From: Candidatus Bathyarchaeia archaeon
Lineage (GTDB): Archaea > Thermoproteota > Bathyarchaeia > 40CM-2-53-6
Assembly: GCA_035935655.1 (NCBI GenBank)
Contig: DASYWW010000037.1
Coordinates: 62,001-126,000, forward strand
DNA length: 64,000 nucleotides
Direction: 5' to 3'
Part shown: one piece after another, positions 62,097 to 64,000 of the stretch
How the letters are laid out: every line of letters starts with the position of its first letter
Numbering within the stretch: the stretch's first letter is position 1
Translations under genes and position numbers: made by a program
Notes under the pieces: generated by a model
The model's database searches: none
Told to the model about the DNA's origin: nothing
What the model saw: only the letters and a program-made list of their open reading frames with translations

Positions 62097-63524
62097 TTGA
62101 CCTCTCATAGAGAAGCACCTAAGATCTCCAAGGACCCGGTCGCAGACAACACCGACCTCTACGCCTTTATCAGCCCGGACAAGCCTGACACAGCAACCAT
62201 TCTAGCCAATTACATTCCATTGCAGGAACCCGCTGGTGGCCCCAACTTCAACACATTCGGGGACGACGTTCTCTACGAGATAGTGATAGACAACAATGGC
62301 GACGGAATAGAAGACATAACCTACCAGTTCAGATTCAAGACCAAGATCGGCAATCCGAACACTTTCCTTTACGCCACCGGACCGATCGGGTCCCTCACCG
62401 ATTCATCATGGAACGTCAAACAGTTCTATTCGGTCACAAAGGTAGTCGGACCCCGCAGGAAAGGCAGATCCACGATCCAGGGAACCGACCTCCCAACCCC
62501 ACCAGTCAACATTGGACCACGGTCGACACCGAAGTATACAGACCTAGCAAACGCGGCGATCAATACGTTAAGCGACGGTTCGACCGTATTCGCTGGTCAG
62601 AGAGACGAAGCATTCTTCGTAGACCTTGGATCAATATTCGACCTCGGAGCTCTTAGACCGGTCCAGAACTTCCACCTCATACCTACAACCGCGGCCCCAG
62701 GAGTCGACGCAACAAAGGGGTTCAACGTCCATACTATCGCGATACAAGTTGCTAGGAGCAAACTAACATCCGACGGATCGACCCCCACCGATCCGCTAGG
62801 AAAGAACTCAACGATTGGAATATGGGCATCAGCAAGTCGACGAAAGGCAGCCATCCTTCCAAACGATGGAGACAGCGCCAGATCGGGCGACGACGAACCT
62901 GATGGAGTCGTGACCGGACCCTTCACACAAGTGTCCCGGTTGGGAATGCCACTGATCAACGAAGTGATAATCCCACTAGGCAAGAAAGATTTCTGGAACA
63001 CGTCTCTTCCAAGGTTCGACTCCCAATTCCTCCAATATTACCAGACACCCGAACTCCAAAAGCTGCTCCCTGTGCTCTACCCAGGAGTGTTCCCGAACCT
63101 GGCAGCAGTTACTGAGGCCCGCGCAGATCTCATAGCAATACTTCTAACAGGAATACCCGCTGGCATCATTCCAGGGTTCCAAAACTTCACAGGACCCCTC
63201 CAAGCAGACTATCTCCGCCTGAACCTTGCAATACCTCCAAACAATACCAACCCCAACCGGCTAGGACTCGTCGGGGGAGACCCTGCAGGATTTCCCAACG
63301 GGAGAAGAGTCCTAGATGATGTAGTGGATGTAGAAGTCAAGGCAATAGCAGGCGCCACTCTGCCTCTAGTGGACAAGAACTTCACAACGGATGGTGCCGT
63401 AAGTCTCGTTTCACAAGGAATCACGGGGAATCCCGTCCAACCGCCCAACGGCACACCGTTTCTGTCAGTGTTTCCGTACCTACCGCACCCGGTCCCTGGC
63501 TACGAACACTCTCACGACCCGTAA
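62097..63524 (+). CDS. DUF4331 family protein without own signal peptide
   Basis: 475 residues. It begins at the family's first mature motif (TSHREAPKISKDPVADNTDLYAF) and runs through the usual beta-rich, Asn/Pro-rich domain to LPHPVPGYEHSHDP. DUF4331 proteins are normally secreted and have a signal; here there is none. Exactly in front lies a Tat-signal protein, in the same reading frame, with one UAG between. TTG start. Role unknown; extracellular or surface enzyme or binding protein is likely. Confidence 0.85.
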   Translation: MTSHREAPKISKDPVADNTDLYAFISPDKPDTATILANYIPLQEPAGGPNFNTFGDDVLYEIVIDNNGDGIEDITYQFRFKTKIGNPNTFLYATGPIGSLTDSSWNVKQFYSVTKVVGPRRKGRSTIQGTDLPTPPVNIGPRSTPKYTDLANAAINTLSDGSTVFAGQRDEAFFVDLGSIFDLGALRPVQNFHLIPTTAAPGVDATKGFNVHTIAIQVARSKLTSDGSTPTDPLGKNSTIGIWASASRRKAAILPNDGDSARSGDDEPDGVVTGPFTQVSRLGMPLINEVIIPLGKKDFWNTSLPRFDSQFLQYYQTPELQKLLPVLYPGVFPNLAAVTEARADLIAILLTGIPAGIIPGFQNFTGPLQADYLRLNLAIPPNNTNPNRLGLVGGDPAGFPNGRRVLDDVVDVEVKAIAGATLPLVDKNFTTDGAVSLVSQGITGNPVQPPNGTPFLSVFPYLPHPVPGYEHSHDP

Positions 63525-63679
63525 GCGAAACCATTGTGCGGCCGCTGCTGCCGCACTCTCTACCTTTTTCAGGGCACATTCACTTAGATTCGAAGCTCTA
63601 TCCTAGATCAGAAATTAGTTTTCAGAGAGTCATTTCAAAAGTCTTATTCTACCGCAGTTCTACGCTGCGTGGATACCTG

Positions 63680-64000
63680 TTGCCCTGCACGGTTATTGTT
63701 GGCGGATTCTTCGGGGACGAGGGAAAAGGGAAGATAGCCGCTTATCTGGCGATGAAGGATAAACCCCACATATGCGTTCGGGGCGGGAACGGCCCCAACG
63801 CGGGCCACACCGTAATCCACGGTGGTATCAAGTACTCGCTGAGGCTAATTCCGAGCGGGTTTGTCAACCCCTCGACCCGCCTTCTAGTCGGCCCCGGGGT
63901 CCCCGTCGACCCCAGCGTGCTCCTCGACGAACTCCGCCTGACCGACTCGGAGCGCAGGATCGAAGTCGACAACCAGTGCGCAATCGTTGAACCACGACAC
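63680..64000 (+). CDS. purA: Adenylosuccinate synthetase, N-terminal part
   Basis: 107 codons to the window edge, TTG start, no stop. The start TVIVGGFFGDEGKGKIAAYL has the GDEGKGK phosphate loop, followed by RGGNGPNAGHTV with the His, then LRLIPSGF. This is the archaeal short form, which turns IMP and aspartate to adenylosuccinate with GTP. In most PurA the motif starts GxQWGDEGKGK; here GGFFGDEGKGK. The gene continues to the right. Confidence 0.93.
   Translation, partial: MPCTVIVGGFFGDEGKGKIAAYLAMKDKPHICVRGGNGPNAGHTVIHGGIKYSLRLIPSGFVNPSTRLLVGPGVPVDPSVLLDELRLTDSERRIEVDNQCAIVEPRH

Noticed and set aside
1-64000. CRISPR array or restriction/defence islands
   Set aside because: No regularly spaced repeats and no cas or restriction-type genes; the repeats found are of other kinds.

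Overview
This window is a piece of an archaeal chromosome. It carries archaeal RadA, an archaeal 20S proteasome beta subunit, a CDC48/VAT-type double AAA ATPase, an Sm-like protein, NucS, UPF0282, AMMECR1, an archaeal-type SRP RNA, and the short archaeal adenylosuccinate synthetase (cut by the right edge). TTG and GTG starts are common, and many genes have a TATA-like box placed so that the mRNA would have almost no leader. Gene content (two-beta-type proteasome paralogue, split transketolase, FixABCX, acyl-CoA dehydrogenase, TatAC) fits a heterotrophic Thermoproteota archaeon, perhaps Bathyarchaeia or a non-ammonia-oxidising Nitrososphaeria. That placement is inference.

Layout. 1-3.4 kb: a probable copper module. 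The tail of one HTH-LAGLIDADG gene, a YHS-headed P1B ATPase, a second HTH-LAGLIDADG gene and a 48-residue YHS/TRASH protein follow one another. 3.5-10 kb: transporters, an AIR-synthase-like enzyme and a zinc-ribbon tyrosine recombinase. 10-18.6 kb: a giant helical-repeat protein, a UPF0282 hydrolase, a proteasome beta paralogue without its catalytic Thr, and CDC48. 18.8-24 kb: a gene-poor accessory region with the SRP RNA gene, a second copy of its 3' end 960 bp away, an integrase remnant between the two, and several secreted or membrane proteins. 24-29.5 kb: oxidoreductase, TolB/TPR protein (with a decayed tandem copy beside it) and a thioredoxin-DipZ-like protein. 29.7-33 kb: a cluster of two-helix membrane proteins with long Pro-rich tails, divergent from radA.

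35.1-39.9 kb is a tightly overlapping operon (CBS-zinc protein, dihydroorotase, Mut7-C, AMMECR1, glycosyltransferase, PH-like membrane protein). 40-48 kb holds TrmI, a dihydrolipoamide-dehydrogenase-like enzyme, GT2, NucS, a methyltransferase, Sm, an ECF S component and CTP synthase. 48-52.2 kb is a minus-strand pentose-phosphate operon: HldE-like kinase, transketolase N half, ribulose-5-phosphate epimerase, transketolase C half, transaldolase. 52.5-59.1 kb is an electron-transfer block: acyl-CoA dehydrogenase, FixCX and FixAB, which could pass electrons from acyl-CoA to a quinone. 59.2-63.5 kb holds TatA, TatC with a zinc ribbon, a regulator pair, and a small Tat-signal protein directly in front of a signal-less DUF4331 protein that may be exported by riding on it.

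The most interesting points are the repeated HTH-LAGLIDADG/YHS module, the SRP-RNA 3'-end duplication with an integrase remnant, a three-copy intergenic element (pyrimidine-rich repeats, GC hairpin, conserved tail), the two-helix/Pro-rich membrane family, and the Tat-leader/DUF4331 pair separated by a single in-frame UAG. No CRISPR array, rRNA or tRNA was recognised.
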